DNA of 64,000 nt from Ischnura elegans (Eukaryota > Arthropoda > Insecta > Odonata > Coenagrionidae), in assembly GCF_921293095.1 (NCBI RefSeq), contig NC_060246.1, forward strand, positions 88,409,030 to 88,473,029, read 5' to 3'. Below, in pieces: positions 13,101 through 24,300 of the stretch (its first letter is position 1; every line of letters begins with the position of its first letter). The position numbers and the translations under genes are program-made. The notes under the pieces were generated by a model that had not been told where the DNA came from, did no database searches, and worked only from the letters and a program-made list of their open reading frames with translations.

Positions 13101-14069
13101 AAATTATGTGAATGCTTTTACCATCGCATTAGTGTCTCTAAATCAGTTGTAATACTCTTTTTCATTCTTGACATTTTTGATTGAGTATTAGGGGACAAAT
13201 TTTGCGTTTATTTGACATCCTTTCAATCTAGATACGTGAGTTGCTAAATTTTCCATTCAAATAACGCGCCGTTTGCTAATAATTTCTAACAGCTGACTAT
13301 CCGAAGTACGAAGCCCTGGCTGGCGGAAAGTTAGATGTGTTGTGTAGAGTCAAGAATTAGAAGTTGGTTTGAGTATAACATAGAGCACATTACATGATTA
13401 CTAGTGAATGGTCAATGGATCGTCTCATTATGTTTACAGTTATAGCCTGTCGGCTGTGACCCATGTTACGTCACTGTAGTTTGATAGCGTTATCGGTTCA
13501 ACAGGGCAAACATGCCTGAGGAATGCTCTGTGTAAATTGTTGGTGAAGGCAATTATTTTGGTAAATGTAGCTTGTAGATCTCAATGAATCTGAGTCAGCG
13601 TTTCCGTGCACGTGCTTGTGATAAGTAACCAACGTAAGAAATGGTCTGTAAACTTCTGATCTGATAATGCACGACTCCGGGAGAACAACTGAGCCATTGT
13701 GGAGTTTGGACTTCCTTGCGTCCTTGTTCACAACAAGTAAGTCTTCCAGTTAGATCCCTTGTTTTTCGATCAGTGTAATGGATGTATTTGCTCTTGTGGA
13801 TGTTTCTGGGGTATGGTAAGTTTCTGTCGTCTGTGCAGTTGTACCCTGAAGTCATAAAACGAAAATTTCTCTCGTTCTTTTGGATGGAGAGGAGCCAAGA
13901 TCTTTCTCTTCGCTTTTCCCTATGGTGAAGATTGTCGTGTAAATCTTTGTAAAGAGATTGGCTTGACAAAGAGGACATTGAGTAGCTTTCAGTATTACCT
14001 ACTTTGAAATGGGTTGTCATACTTATTCAATCTCTGTGTTTGTGACTTTCTCAATGTGTTATCTTGCAG
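10183..14069. other. 3' UTR and intergenic region before the LRR gene
   Basis: This interval holds the calexcitin 3' UTR, a hAT-like MITE at 12090-12361, and AT-rich DNA. A 141-codon minus-strand open frame at 13595-14020 has no recognisable motif and low-complexity composition, so I do not call it. A 5' UTR exon of the LRR gene could lie in 13300-14000. Confidence 0.6.
12090..12361. mobile_element. hAT-like MITE, 272 bp, perfect 8-bp target duplication
   Basis: The termini TAGGGTTGGATTAA and the complement of TTAATTCGCCCCTG form a 14-bp imperfect inverted repeat. CCTGAAGC occurs identically at 12082-12089 and 12362-12369. The interior has no protein and the length is typical of a non-autonomous hAT element. 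Confidence 0.75.
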
Positions 14070-14279
14070 GTGTGATGAAGAGATCTGTGATTCGGACATG
14101 ACGTCCCTTGGAAAATTAGTTTTTGTTGATATACACGATGGAAAGGGGAATAAATATGTTAGTGAAGAAGATGAGCGATTAAGTTTAGCCTATGAAAACC
14201 TGGAAGATTTGCCGTACAATTTGATAGAATGCTTCGCTGGATTTGTTAAGACATTGGATCTGAGCAATAATAAATTCAA
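14070..14279 (+). CDS. LRR gene exon 1 of the coding region
   Basis: The acceptor TCTTGCAG ends at 14069 and the donor GTATGT starts at 14280. ATG at 14098 opens the frame, giving 60 codons plus 2 nt. The exon encodes the first two leucine-rich repeats. The acceptor implies at least one upstream exon, probably 5' UTR. Confidence 0.85.
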
Positions 14280-17011
14280 GTATGTATTCATTGTAGGCAA
14301 GAAATGCAATCATTGAGTTCAACTAATGTGTAATAGATGGATTGTTACATGCGAAGGATATCTTTTCGTTTCCATCAGTTAGTAATATTTACCTTCAGCT
14401 GTGGTTGCTCGTTTCAGTAGGCAGTTCATCAAATCAAAGTTCCTCTGTTTGCTTTGTATCAAGCTTCAGCTTTTCTTAATCATTGTGAAGGAATTTTCTT
14501 TGTTGCCATTAAACCATTCTAGTCATTTTTTTAATTTTAAGAACAGCACTTTTTTTAATTTCCTTTTTTCTGATACAACTATTTAGGCATTGAAAAGCAT
14601 TCAATTGTGCCTTATTAACAATTTGCAATATATTTTTAATTATTCAAAAGTTTTTCTGTTTTTTTTAAATATAATTTATACTGCATGGATTCATGAATTA
14701 TTGACTGTTTTCATTTAAGGAATCTGGATTTCCTTCCTCGCTTTTCTGGACTGTCAGCTATAATCCTCGATCACAATGAAATTTCAGAAAATTTTGTTTT
14801 TCCTTACCTGCCAAGTGTCACCTTGCTTTGGCTGAATCATAACAAAATTGCAAAGCTTTATCCATTCATTCGGAAACTGCGGAGTAGTTTCCCTGGACTG
14901 CAATACCTCAGTTTAATGGGTAATCCTGCTGCTCCAAGTTATCTTAATGGGGGAACATTTCACGAGTACCTACATTACAGGTTTGTTAATACTTGTATTC
15001 ATGCCTTATAAAGAGACTACTCTGAGCTATGAAATGTTACTCTTTTATTAATTTCTCTTCTATTGAAATTTATTGGCTAGGTAATATTAAATGATGTGAA
15101 TATTCTTTCTCACTTATTAGTACATTCTCTCACACTTTCTCATGTGTATTTGGTTGTGTCCATAGTCATGACAATGTTGGATCATTGATTAAAACATTAG
15201 AAAATGTTTTAATGGCATAATGCAAAAATTCTATAAGCATATCTTCAAAAATCGGTTGCTATAAAATAGTAAAATCTCATTTTCAGTATCTCCCCACATT
15301 GGGATACGTTCATATCAGTTTGGATTTACTTTATTCTCAAGTAATGTTTTTGGTTGGCCCTATGTTGGCCGATGGTGGGACAAAACGGTTGGCCCATGGT
15401 ATGATTTGGCCACCTCGCCAACAATATCCAAACTAACGATGGGCCAACAGAGCATTACAGTCGGGCCTTCATATTCCCAACCCTTATCCAACCAGTTTCC
15501 AACAATATATTGTTGGCCCTTTCAAATTCTGCTAAACGTTTTGTAACAATAGTTGTCATTTCACTGGCTTTGATCAATTTGATGGAATGAAATTTAAATT
15601 AATTTAGCTTCTAACTTGATCTCACAATTTGTTTGTCAAGATCTATGCATTAGGCTCATTGGGTCTGTTCATTTTTTTAATGCTAGATTTCACCATTGCT
15701 AGATATAGATTCACTGATTGCTATGGGTAGTATTAACCCTTTAACTGCTGTGAACATACTTGGTACGTTCACACGGCAGGCTGCTATGAACGTACCTTTT
15801 CTTCCTGCCTGCCATGTGCTTAGCACTTTCGCCGCATGTAACGGGTAGGTTTCCATTGAGTGTGCTGCAGGGAAAGCGTTATTCACAACATGTTTCATTT
15901 AGTATATTTATGTTTTATGTATTTTATGATTTCTGGCTTTTTTTCCACCTACCACAGCACCGTTGTCATCGTCCTTTTTCTATTCCATGTTCCTATCCCT
16001 TTCTTTCCTTACCTCTGAATTTATATGTATGTTTGCGCTTAAGGCGCCGTGTGAATGAATGAAGTAGTGTATCGGCCATATTGGCTTATTTCACTTGGGC
16101 TCTGCGTGCCCCGAAATGCATGTTCCTGTCTCTTTCCTACTATCGTGTGAGTGTGTACCTTTCCTTTCATCCTTGTGTCCTCGTCCATTCCTTCCCTTGG
16201 TGAGTGGTGAGCTGCCCCAGTGCCATCTATTGGTTACTCTCGTGGGCCACAGCAAAGGGAGTTTTCTGTGTATAAACCCCCGTCGAAATCATGGTAAATC
16301 TAAGCGTCCTGGTAGCGCAACTGGTAGAGCACCTGGCCGGCAACCAGGAGGTTCTGGGTTCGAGTCCCAGTCAGGCCGCATTTTTACCCTCTGATTTCTG
16401 GCTTTTTTTCCACCTACCACAGCACCGTTGTCATCGTCCTTTTTCTATTCAATGTTCCTATCCCTTTCTTTCCTTACCTCTGAATTTATATATGTATGTA
16501 TATCAGAGTAATGATGTACATATTTTATTATCCCTCGTGTAATTCATAAACTTAAAACTGGAAGGTGAAAGGACCTCATAAGTGGAATAGCCTATAATCT
16601 CTTTTCATCCAAATCGAGGGCCTTTGGAGGAGAGTTTTGATCTCTCATCTTGTGCAGACTGATGTTTATTTTCCATAATTACTAACCAATTCATATAATT
16701 TCTACAGGCTCTTTGTGATATCATGGTTTCCCAATCTTATCCATTTGGACGATTGTGGAGTTACTGCTGAGCAGAGGATGGAGTCGAAGCGCTTGTATCA
16801 GCGCTCGCTGTTTGACAGCTTCTCTCCATCCACGTCTGCTGTGTCTGTGAGAGTTGGTGATGGTGCGAGCTTAATGCCATCCTATCTTAAAGCTTTATGT
16901 TCAAAGCTGACGGGTACTTTCATTGGCTGGGACAGAAAGCGCATGAGACCCATATCAAGTCAAGATGGTGATTCATCTGAAGAAACTGGAAAATGGAATG
17001 TAGTCATTTGA
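14070..17011 (+). CDS. Leucine-rich-repeat protein, LRMDA (C10orf11)-like
   Basis: Three exons (14070-14279 with ATG at 14098, 14720-14980, 16708-17011) join in phase into 248 codons ending at TGA 17009-17011. The protein starts MTSLGKLVFVD, then carries leucine-rich repeats recognisable as LSLAYENLEDLP, KTLDLSNNKFK, AIILDHNEIS, LLWLNHNKIA and LQYLSLMGNP. These are followed by a capping segment (YRLFVISWFPNLIHLDDCGV) and a polar C-terminal tail ending KWNVVI. This order and the short length match leucine-rich melanocyte differentiation-associated proteins, which are about 200-250 residues. There is no signal peptide or membrane segment, so a cytosolic adaptor-type role is likely; the insect function is not known to me. 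The frame stays open upstream of the ATG to the acceptor at 14069, so an earlier start in another exon is possible. Confidence 0.85.
14280..14719 (+). other. LRR gene intron 1
   Basis: A 440-bp T-rich intron ending CATTTAAG; the acceptor has a modest pyrimidine tract. No features were seen. Confidence 0.85.
14720..14980 (+). CDS. LRR gene exon 2
   Basis: A 261-nt exon (1 nt, 86 codons, 2 nt) carrying three leucine-rich repeats, including LLWLNHNKIA and LQYLSLMGNP. The donor is GTTTGT. Confidence 0.88.
15340..15540. repeat. TTGGCC-rich imperfect repeat
   Basis: GTTGGCC or TTGGCCC recurs in both orientations over about 200 bp (TTGGCCCTATGTTGGCC on the left, TATTGTTGGCCC on the right, with GGGCCAAC and CGCCAAC in between). 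The composition contrasts with the AT-rich surroundings. It is probably a decayed palindromic MITE. Confidence 0.5.
15928..16025 (+). repeat. Truncated SINE family C tail
   Basis: This stretch, from TGATTTCTGGC to CTGAATTTATA, is nearly identical to 16391-16488, with one visible substitution (TATTCC versus TATTCA). It has no tRNA-like head here, so it looks like a 5'-truncated copy. Confidence 0.75.
16303..16500 (+). repeat. SINE family C with tRNA-Ala-like head
   Basis: Positions 16306-16380 resemble a tRNA. There is an A box (GTAGCGCAACTGGTAGAGC), an anticodon arm CCTGG-CCGGCAA-CCAGG with GGC in the loop, and a T arm CTGGG-TTCGAGT-CCCAG. The acceptor stem does not pair well, and the head is followed directly by the T-rich tail shared with 15928-16025. 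It is therefore a tRNA-derived SINE rather than a working tRNA gene. Confidence 0.75.
16708..17011 (+). CDS. LRR gene terminal coding exon
   Basis: A 304-nt exon (1 nt plus 101 codons including TGA). It encodes the LRR cap (LFVISWFPNLIHLDD), a basic-polar helix (EQRMESKRLYQR), a serine-rich linker and an acidic patch (SSQDGDSSEE). Confidence 0.88.
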
Positions 17012-18325
17012 CTTGGCAATGGGTAATGAGTATAGGTAATGTTTATGTTCTGTATGAATGTATTTCCATACGGTTTTGAATTTTACATGTTTTCTGTCAT
17101 TACCTCAAAGAATCAGTTTCAAATGTGTAATAATTTTCTACCCACCTTGTGTCGATGAAATTGCTTCAAGACAATTCCTGACATTGTTAGGCTGATGTTA
17201 GATCATGTAATGGAAATCACTCAAGGATTTGATGGGATTTTTCATTTGATATGATTTCCTTAAAATCTTTCATTCTTATTTCTAATAATTTTTATTTATT
17301 GTATTTTTACGTTGGAATTACATTTTTATCTATAAAGTTATTTTTATAACTTAAAACCATCCATATTTTTATTTATTATATGCTACGAAGTTTTTGCAAC
17401 CTTTTCATCACAAGTAAAAAAACTTCCTATGGCTAATCAATTATGTGGACTTAATTAAGAGAGAATATTTCATCAATTGGCTAAATTTAACATATTCAGA
17501 CATGATATCCACACCAGATATGCCATGACTGAATGTTAACCTGAAACAACAAATAATGAAATTAGTAGTAGACAGCCAATGGCTGGGAACTACTGATAAT
17601 AGGAAGAAGTGAAATTGAGTGCGAGTGATAACCAGAGCTATTTGTTTTGCTATATATTGAGATTACCCCTAGGGAGTTTTCAGTTAAAGAGATGAAACTC
17701 TTGGTATATATTTTTAAATGTGACTCTAGTGAACCCAAAATAAGACTGGGAGAATATTTCATATCCTTGAGGATTAGGTTGGTGTGGTAGCTCGAGTGTT
17801 TACTTTCCACACTGTGGGCTTGGGTTCTAGTCCTGGCAGTTGCAATTTTCTGATTGCGGGATCCCTGCTTAAATGTTGTGTGGAGGACCTTTCAAGCCTA
17901 GCATTTGAATAAAAAAATTGGTTTTGTTGATTTTTTATCCAACCAACTTTTGAATTTGGATTTCCTATCTTCAGATTTATTCACCTCAGCCAATTAGTTG
18001 TTCAAATTAATTATTACATCTACAGTAGTACTCAAATTTGAAGTCTGAACTTATAATCTACACACATTTTTGGGCTGGTTATAATAGCCATGCATAAGAG
18101 AAAACAGTGGTAGTGAAAAAATGTAATGATTATTTAACAAAACTTACTAAGTATTACACATGTTGTGTTTTAAATGGAGCATATACTTTGTACATCATCT
18201 GGCTTAATGTTACTTTTGATACATGAATACATTACCATTAACCATAAAGTTTTTGGTACTATTACTTAAAGTTAGATGTGGAACATGTAATTAGTTGAAT
18301 TTCTTATCCATGTAAAGATGAAATA
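17012..18325. other. Convergent 3' flanks of the LRR gene and PXA
   Basis: About 1.3 kb separates the stop of the plus-strand LRR gene from the stop of the minus-strand peroxidase. The AT-rich DNA holds a SINE at 17776-17918. T-rich stretches around 17280-17330 could contain polyadenylation signals for both strands, but none stands out. Confidence 0.6.
17776..17918 (+). repeat. SINE family D, tRNA-derived
   Basis: An A-box-like GGTGTGGTAGCTCGAGTG and a B-box-like GGTTCTAGTCC lie about 40 bp apart. They are followed by a body (GATTGCGGGATCCCTGC, TGTTGTGTGGAGGACC) and an A-rich end AATAAAAAAATTGG. A more decayed relative seems to lie at about 20590-20720. Confidence 0.6.
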
Positions 18326-18386
18326 TCATTCCTTCCACAGATACAGGTTTATCTGGGGTAGACTAGAGCAGTGTACCAGGCGGTTC
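18326..18386 (-). CDS. PXA exon 13 (terminal coding exon)
   Basis: A 61-nt exon that completes the K codon and encodes [19 protein letters not shown] then TGA. The C-x10-L-W ending is the usual C-terminus of this peroxidase family. The acceptor is TTTTCAAG. Confidence 0.88.
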
Positions 18387-21300
18387 CTTGAAAATTAAAT
18401 TTGCCATTAGTACAAATTTGTACAAATGCAGCAATCATTTTGAAAACTTAAAAATTTTTTACTTTGTGATACATACTTGTCGCTTAATAGGCGGAATCCC
18501 TCAAGTTGAACTTTGTCTACTCCTCCACTTGTTTCACATATAATTTTTGACCAAGTATATTTTTTTATCTCGGCTAGCTTTGCTGTAAAGAAAGAGGATA
18601 TTTTGTTATGCATTGGTATAAAAAGATAAAGTTTTGTTGAATACATATCCATGTATTCGTAGTCTTACATATTCACATAATTTTATAAGCTATCATTATT
18701 TATTATAAAATTATTTACCTATAAAAAGCCGTTATTGTCATTTTCTATCTTATCAATTTATCAGAATTCAGTGTGGTAGTTTCCTTCATCAAAGAAAACG
18801 AAAAGCATTGATTGTGATTCGTTACCTACCATTAGTCTATTCATAATATACAAATTATTTGGTTTTGGAAATCCCAGTTTAGACGAATGTTAATCGTCAA
18901 TTTCAAAACCTCATTTGAAAAAGGCCAGATTGGCACCCATGCGATGGCATTCCACGTGATGTTACAGGGACCTAGATGCTATACGAATAGATAGGATTTT
19001 TACACCGTCATAGAATACCAATGCATGCATGAGCTCAGAGCTCAGGGAAACGTCTCTTAATAATCACCTATTCAAATTGCCTAAGGTCGGAAAGTTTCTT
19101 TCTTTTGATAGGGTATTAATCATCCTTATTTAAGCCAACCTCTACCTGCTAGCAAGGTACTCTACGCTACCCCCATGCTCGGCAGCAAGCAGCCTGCATC
19201 ATAGCGGCATTCATAGTCTCGCACCCGGATGGGCTCACACAGCAGCAGCCAGACGTCACGCAGGCTTTTCCCGGCATTCACACTTAGCCTTCGCTTTTTC
19301 ACGCACTTGAAAATTTTCACTTTCCATTTAATCAGGAAAAATAGATATTGTCGTTTAAAAATCTAAAAATGAGATATGTACTCCAGGAGTAATAATCTTT
19401 TGATTTAGGCAATAAAAAAATAATAGGAAACATCCCTGTTGTCCTGCCGCATATTTTTTGGAGGTGAAAATACAATCTTATTCTCTTGGCAACTTGTGTA
19501 GCTTGACGTTGATGAGTTTCCAAGTTTTAAAAATCCCTTTGATTTATAGTATTTGATCAAAAATAATTTTTTGGATTAAATTTAAGCGTAGGTCATGTAG
19601 GTTTGTGTACAGTCTCAAGATGGAAAGTAGACATAATACCTATAATCCGTCACTCACAGAGGCAAACATGTGAATGGGTATCAAACCCCAAGATTTCTTG
19701 TAGACAGGTGCTTGCATGGATGCTCCTTTCAGATGGAAGGATCAATACGCACAAGTGTACTGGTTTCCATGTTTACATGGAACACTTTCTTCTTACCTGC
19801 TCTCCAGTCCTTTTGTATTATTGATGGCCCAACCCTTTCTTTTTTAAAGGAAAGGAAAGGAAGGAAAATTGACAACTATCCTATCTTACCCAAACTAGTC
19901 CCTCTGTTGCTCTGCAGAGATTGCCTCCCATTTCCATGAGCTGTATAACTTCCTCAAATTAGGTATTCTCTGTGTACTGTGATTGTCTCAATTGAAGTGA
20001 GTGATTATGACCAGATTTCATTAGTGTTTGGTAATGGATAATTAAAATACAGCCTCAATACAGCAAAATTCTAGGGACTCAAAAATTTTTGTTGTCATTC
20101 ATTTAAAATTTGACTTTGGGAACCTAATATTTTTTATACAAATTTTCTGTTTTGTAGGTTGTAGTATGAGTTTCAACAATGCGGGTTTCATCGACATTTA
20201 AGAAATCCTTCCTAGTAGCTAGTAAAGTATGTTTAAAATTTTTTAATAAATCGGTTGGTAACGACGAACATGTTCCATCAATTTTTGAAGGTATGTACTC
20301 AGTATTTACTTCTATGAAGTGAAAAAATTGTATTTGTTAGAAAGTTGTCTATTGGCCATAGTGCTTGCTAGAGACAGTGCGGTGTACATTTTTTTTGGCA
20401 CATTTTGCCATGTCAGCTCCTTAGGTGTTTCCATTGCAAACAAGTAAAGGAGGACTGAAAATTGAGCTTGAGAAAATTTAATGCACAAAATAATGATTTA
20501 TTACTCGTTTACCTTCCAGGAATAACTAAATTTTGGGTTTCTATTGAAAAATCGCATCCTAAATTAAATTAGTTTGATGGATTTTGATAATCAGGGCATT
20601 GGATTGCCTTGGCCTGTGTGTTGCCTTTACTCTCGGAAGGCTCAAATTCCAGGAGCTGGAGAAATTTATTGGATGAAAAGTATACCCTAGGGTGGTGTGT
20701 GGAATTCCCTTTAGTACTGCACTTCATCTCTTGGATGAAATAGGTTTCCTTGCCCCACTCGGGGCCTTCTGTTCAGAGCAGGGTAGTACTCGCTCTCTTG
20801 AACCCCTAATTCTCTTACCCTACTTATCTAACTTTGCCCTGCGGTGATCAGAATGTGGGGCCTCAACAAACACTCGAAGACCTCGAATACCGGGCCTAAG
20901 ACAAGCTAAACTCTTTATTGGGATGCCTTGTCCAAGACTCAGGAAGAGACTTAATGAAAAGAAATAAGCTCAATACCATTAGGAAAGGTGCTCATGCTAT
21001 GAGAAAGTGAGATTAAAAAATGAAGTAGAAATTGAAAAAAAAACATTTTCTTGCGGCAAGTTTCCTCTAATATATTTCTTGGCTATACTCAGCAATGAAT
21101 GACCTACCCATGTAGCAGAAAATTCTTCTTAGGATCTCATCTGGGTAAGCTCCTCGATCTCTATTGCTGCCAACATTTCGATGTAATTCTTCTCCGTTGT
21201 AACGTTGGCAGCAATGGAGATCAAGGAGCTTATCCGGATGAAATCCTGATTAGAATTTACTGCCACCATTAGCTGGAAAAAAGTGAAGTCGTACATTTCC

Positions 21301-24300
21301 TATTTAGTACCTTTCTTTTCTCTTTCAAGTTGGCTTGCCAGGTTTAAGAATGGTTAGATATTCATTGATGATATCATTTGTGCATTGAATTTCAACTGAT
21401 GTAGCCCCTGTTAATGCATTCAGCATGGAGCACATCTATTGAATGGTCCTGTCCCAGCCGAGATGCTGAGCACTTCAATTGACGTGCTCTGCCAGTTGGG
21501 CCGGGAGCCTTTTTTCCGCCTCCGACGCGTGTGTGCCATTTGTAAATAGCAGTATTTGAATGGAAGTTATGGTGCGTCTATTTTTCTTTCTTATTTTATC
21601 GGCCAATTCTGATGACTTTCATGGAAATTGGGCCCGCATTATTCTCTAGGCTAGTTAATCTATGCATGTAACAGTGAGCTAACTGCTGATTGTGACTGGT
21701 ACTCCAACAATATTGCTATCATTGTGGCTCTTAAGTTCCTTTAACCATTAGCAACATGATGCACCAACAGCTGTTTAAGGATTCAACATTATAACCCATT
21801 GTCTCTGTCAGAAAATCATTGCGCACTTCATGCAAGCACAAAATGCATGAAGCTAATGGCTATTCACCATTCCCATGTTATAACGGGTGAGTCCCTACCT
21901 GATATCTATTTCAATGAACATGAGTGTTGAAGTGGTGTCTGAATAATTTGCTATAGACTGTTGACCATAATTTTTTGAGGACATTTCACACAATATGGAG
22001 CAAATCACAGCATAGTTACCATGTATATTAACAAAAATTATTCTCCAAGCATTACCGTAGTTAGGTTTTCATTCAAATTGCATGCATATTTTAACCATTT
22101 CATACGTTACATACCTGGTTCGTAAGATTGTTCACCATTCATGTAGAAGTAGCGATCAGCTACACGTGTGCGATAGAACTGTTCTGCAATAATACAGCGA
22201 CTTGTGGGGCCAATCAAAGTGCCCTTTACTGGAGATTCCAGGGAGATACCTACCTCAAGGTCTACATCATCAACATGTTTGTACACATGGCGAAGTCTAT
22301 CAATTTTCTGACAATAGAAAAGAAGGAAGTAATGCTTCAATTTTTTTAGAATATTCAAACTAATGTATTTAATTTTCAATTATTAATAGTTAGTTTTCAA
22401 GTATTTACATTTATATCGATTTTCTGTATTCTTTTGTGCATACATGTTATTCTTATTATATTTTTGTCTACAATTAGGAACTTGGCCATTTTATCCAAAA
22501 TGCTGTGCAATAAAACTACATATGAATGAATTTATTTTTTAAAAGAATGGAACAGAAGTAAATAAGGAATCAATTAACTTGAAGTAGCAATAATTAATCT
22601 ATTTTTACCTCTGGATGAATGAAATCCAAGAAATCTTCCCACTTGGTTGCTTTTCCCAAACCACAGATTTGCCTGTATGTATTGTATGATGCCAGCCCAT
22701 GGTCTCGTTGACGCTGTATGTCAATGCTTGTTAAGTCCAATCCAAAAGGTTTATCACCTCTGAAAAGTAGGCCATTCACCTAGTTCAATAAAGAAAGAGA
22801 GTAAGTAATGAATAGAGTGATCCATTTGTATTATAGTGGAGAAGTTTTCTCTCTCACTTATAATGGTGCATAATATTGTTTTCTTGGGTGGTAATCATTA
22901 AAAAAATACAGGACCATAGAATTTTCAGGGATTTGGGTTGTTGTAAGAGAAATGGGTTTATGTTTATACTTATGTAGTATTCACGTACAAAAAAGTCATG
23001 CAATGGAAAAACTTTTTTTCTGCCATTATGTTTTTGGGACAATTTAAAAAAATTGCATTTCTAAATATTTTCGGAAATAAGAATGGATTTTGTCTGCTGC
23101 TTTCTTTCTTGGTGTAAGCCGAATCAATTTTTTAAATACTCATTTGTGGATCTTCAGCTAGCCAGAGAAATTGCATTCAAATGGTTATCTCTATGACTTA
23201 TAATCCTAGAAATCATTAAATATTGGTTTGAACTATAATATTTGTATAGTCAAAATCTATACAATATGCTTGATACGATATCCAGTTAAGTTCATAGGTG
23301 GCCATAACTAATTTTAAGATGATTCTTGCTGAAAAACTTGTCTATGCCATTTTAATTTATCTTGTTCTCCTCAAACTAAGTTTAATGACAGTTTTAACCA
23401 TAGTTACTATGGGATCATTCTCCGAGACCCAAAGTAAAATTTTGTTGTAAGAATTTTGCAATCGAAGGGACAGATACAAGTTGAAGGGACAGATATAAGT
23501 TAAGAAAAAAGTTCTTATTTAGCTGTGCTATCTTAAGTTGAGGTCAAAAAAATATCTAAGCTTATGCCTACTTTTCGTAAGCTGATGACATTGTCAGAGT
23601 TCTGGTTATTGTACTTGTTCTGGGTGAACTTTTCAATGAGAGGAGGAATAGCTCCCAATAGTGTAAACAGCAATGAACAATGTGAGGTCAATACCCATAA
23701 GAGAAGTAGGAGCAGCTGAGAAGCAGTTGCCCGCCTAGCAGGAGCAAGTGATATGTTAGGCTGATCCAAGGACAGAAATTTGCATGTGTGGTGGGTGGGT
23801 TGCCTAACTTTTTATGTTTTTTCGACTCTCATGAATCCAAAAACCATAAATTTCATGTATAAAATTATTGATTTAATATGAGTAATGCAGATATTTTTAG
23901 CAATGGTTGGTTTTTATTAGGGATGGACGGATTCAGGACTTTTATCGGATTCGGATCAGATCCTTGATTTTCGGAGCCGGATCTTTTGGATCCTAATGCA
24001 TTTTCAAATTCCTGTTGCTGAGATTCCCCCGATGACTGTTCAATCTCTTGGGAAGAGTCACACTATGTGCCAGTCATATTTTGCTATTTTTATTTTCCAC
24101 GGCTGGAATTCTCCCACGTAACCTTTGCGAGAGCTTTCAAACGAAACGGTTCACGATCAGAACAAGAATCGCATGCAATGGCACATTCGAAGATAGAATC
24201 GGAACTCTTTCCACCCTTATGGGGTGTTGCATTCACTGAAGCTATTACTTAAAATTCCGGATCCGATGTCTTTCGCGACTTTGGATTTGATGTATCCAAT

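Larger units (their letters stand above)
14981..16707 (+). other. LRR gene intron 2
   Basis: A 1.7-kb intron holding a TTGGCC-rich repeat near 15340-15540, a T-rich SINE-tail repeat at 15928-16025, and a second copy of that tail with its tRNA-like head at 16303-16500. Confidence 0.8.
18583..22114 (-). other. PXA intron 11
   Basis: A 3.5-kb intron containing one arm of the ~650-bp interspersed repeat (18776-19428), a decayed SINE-D-like segment (20590-20720) and a 63-bp-arm hairpin (21112-21266). Confidence 0.8.

Noticed and set aside
13595-14020. 141-codon minus-strand open frame next to the LRR gene
   Set aside because: No motif, no similarity I recognise, and it abuts the LRR exon on the opposite strand.
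16306-16380. Functional tRNA-Ala(GGC) gene
   Set aside because: The A box, anticodon arm and T arm look good, but the acceptor stem does not pair and a SINE tail follows directly.
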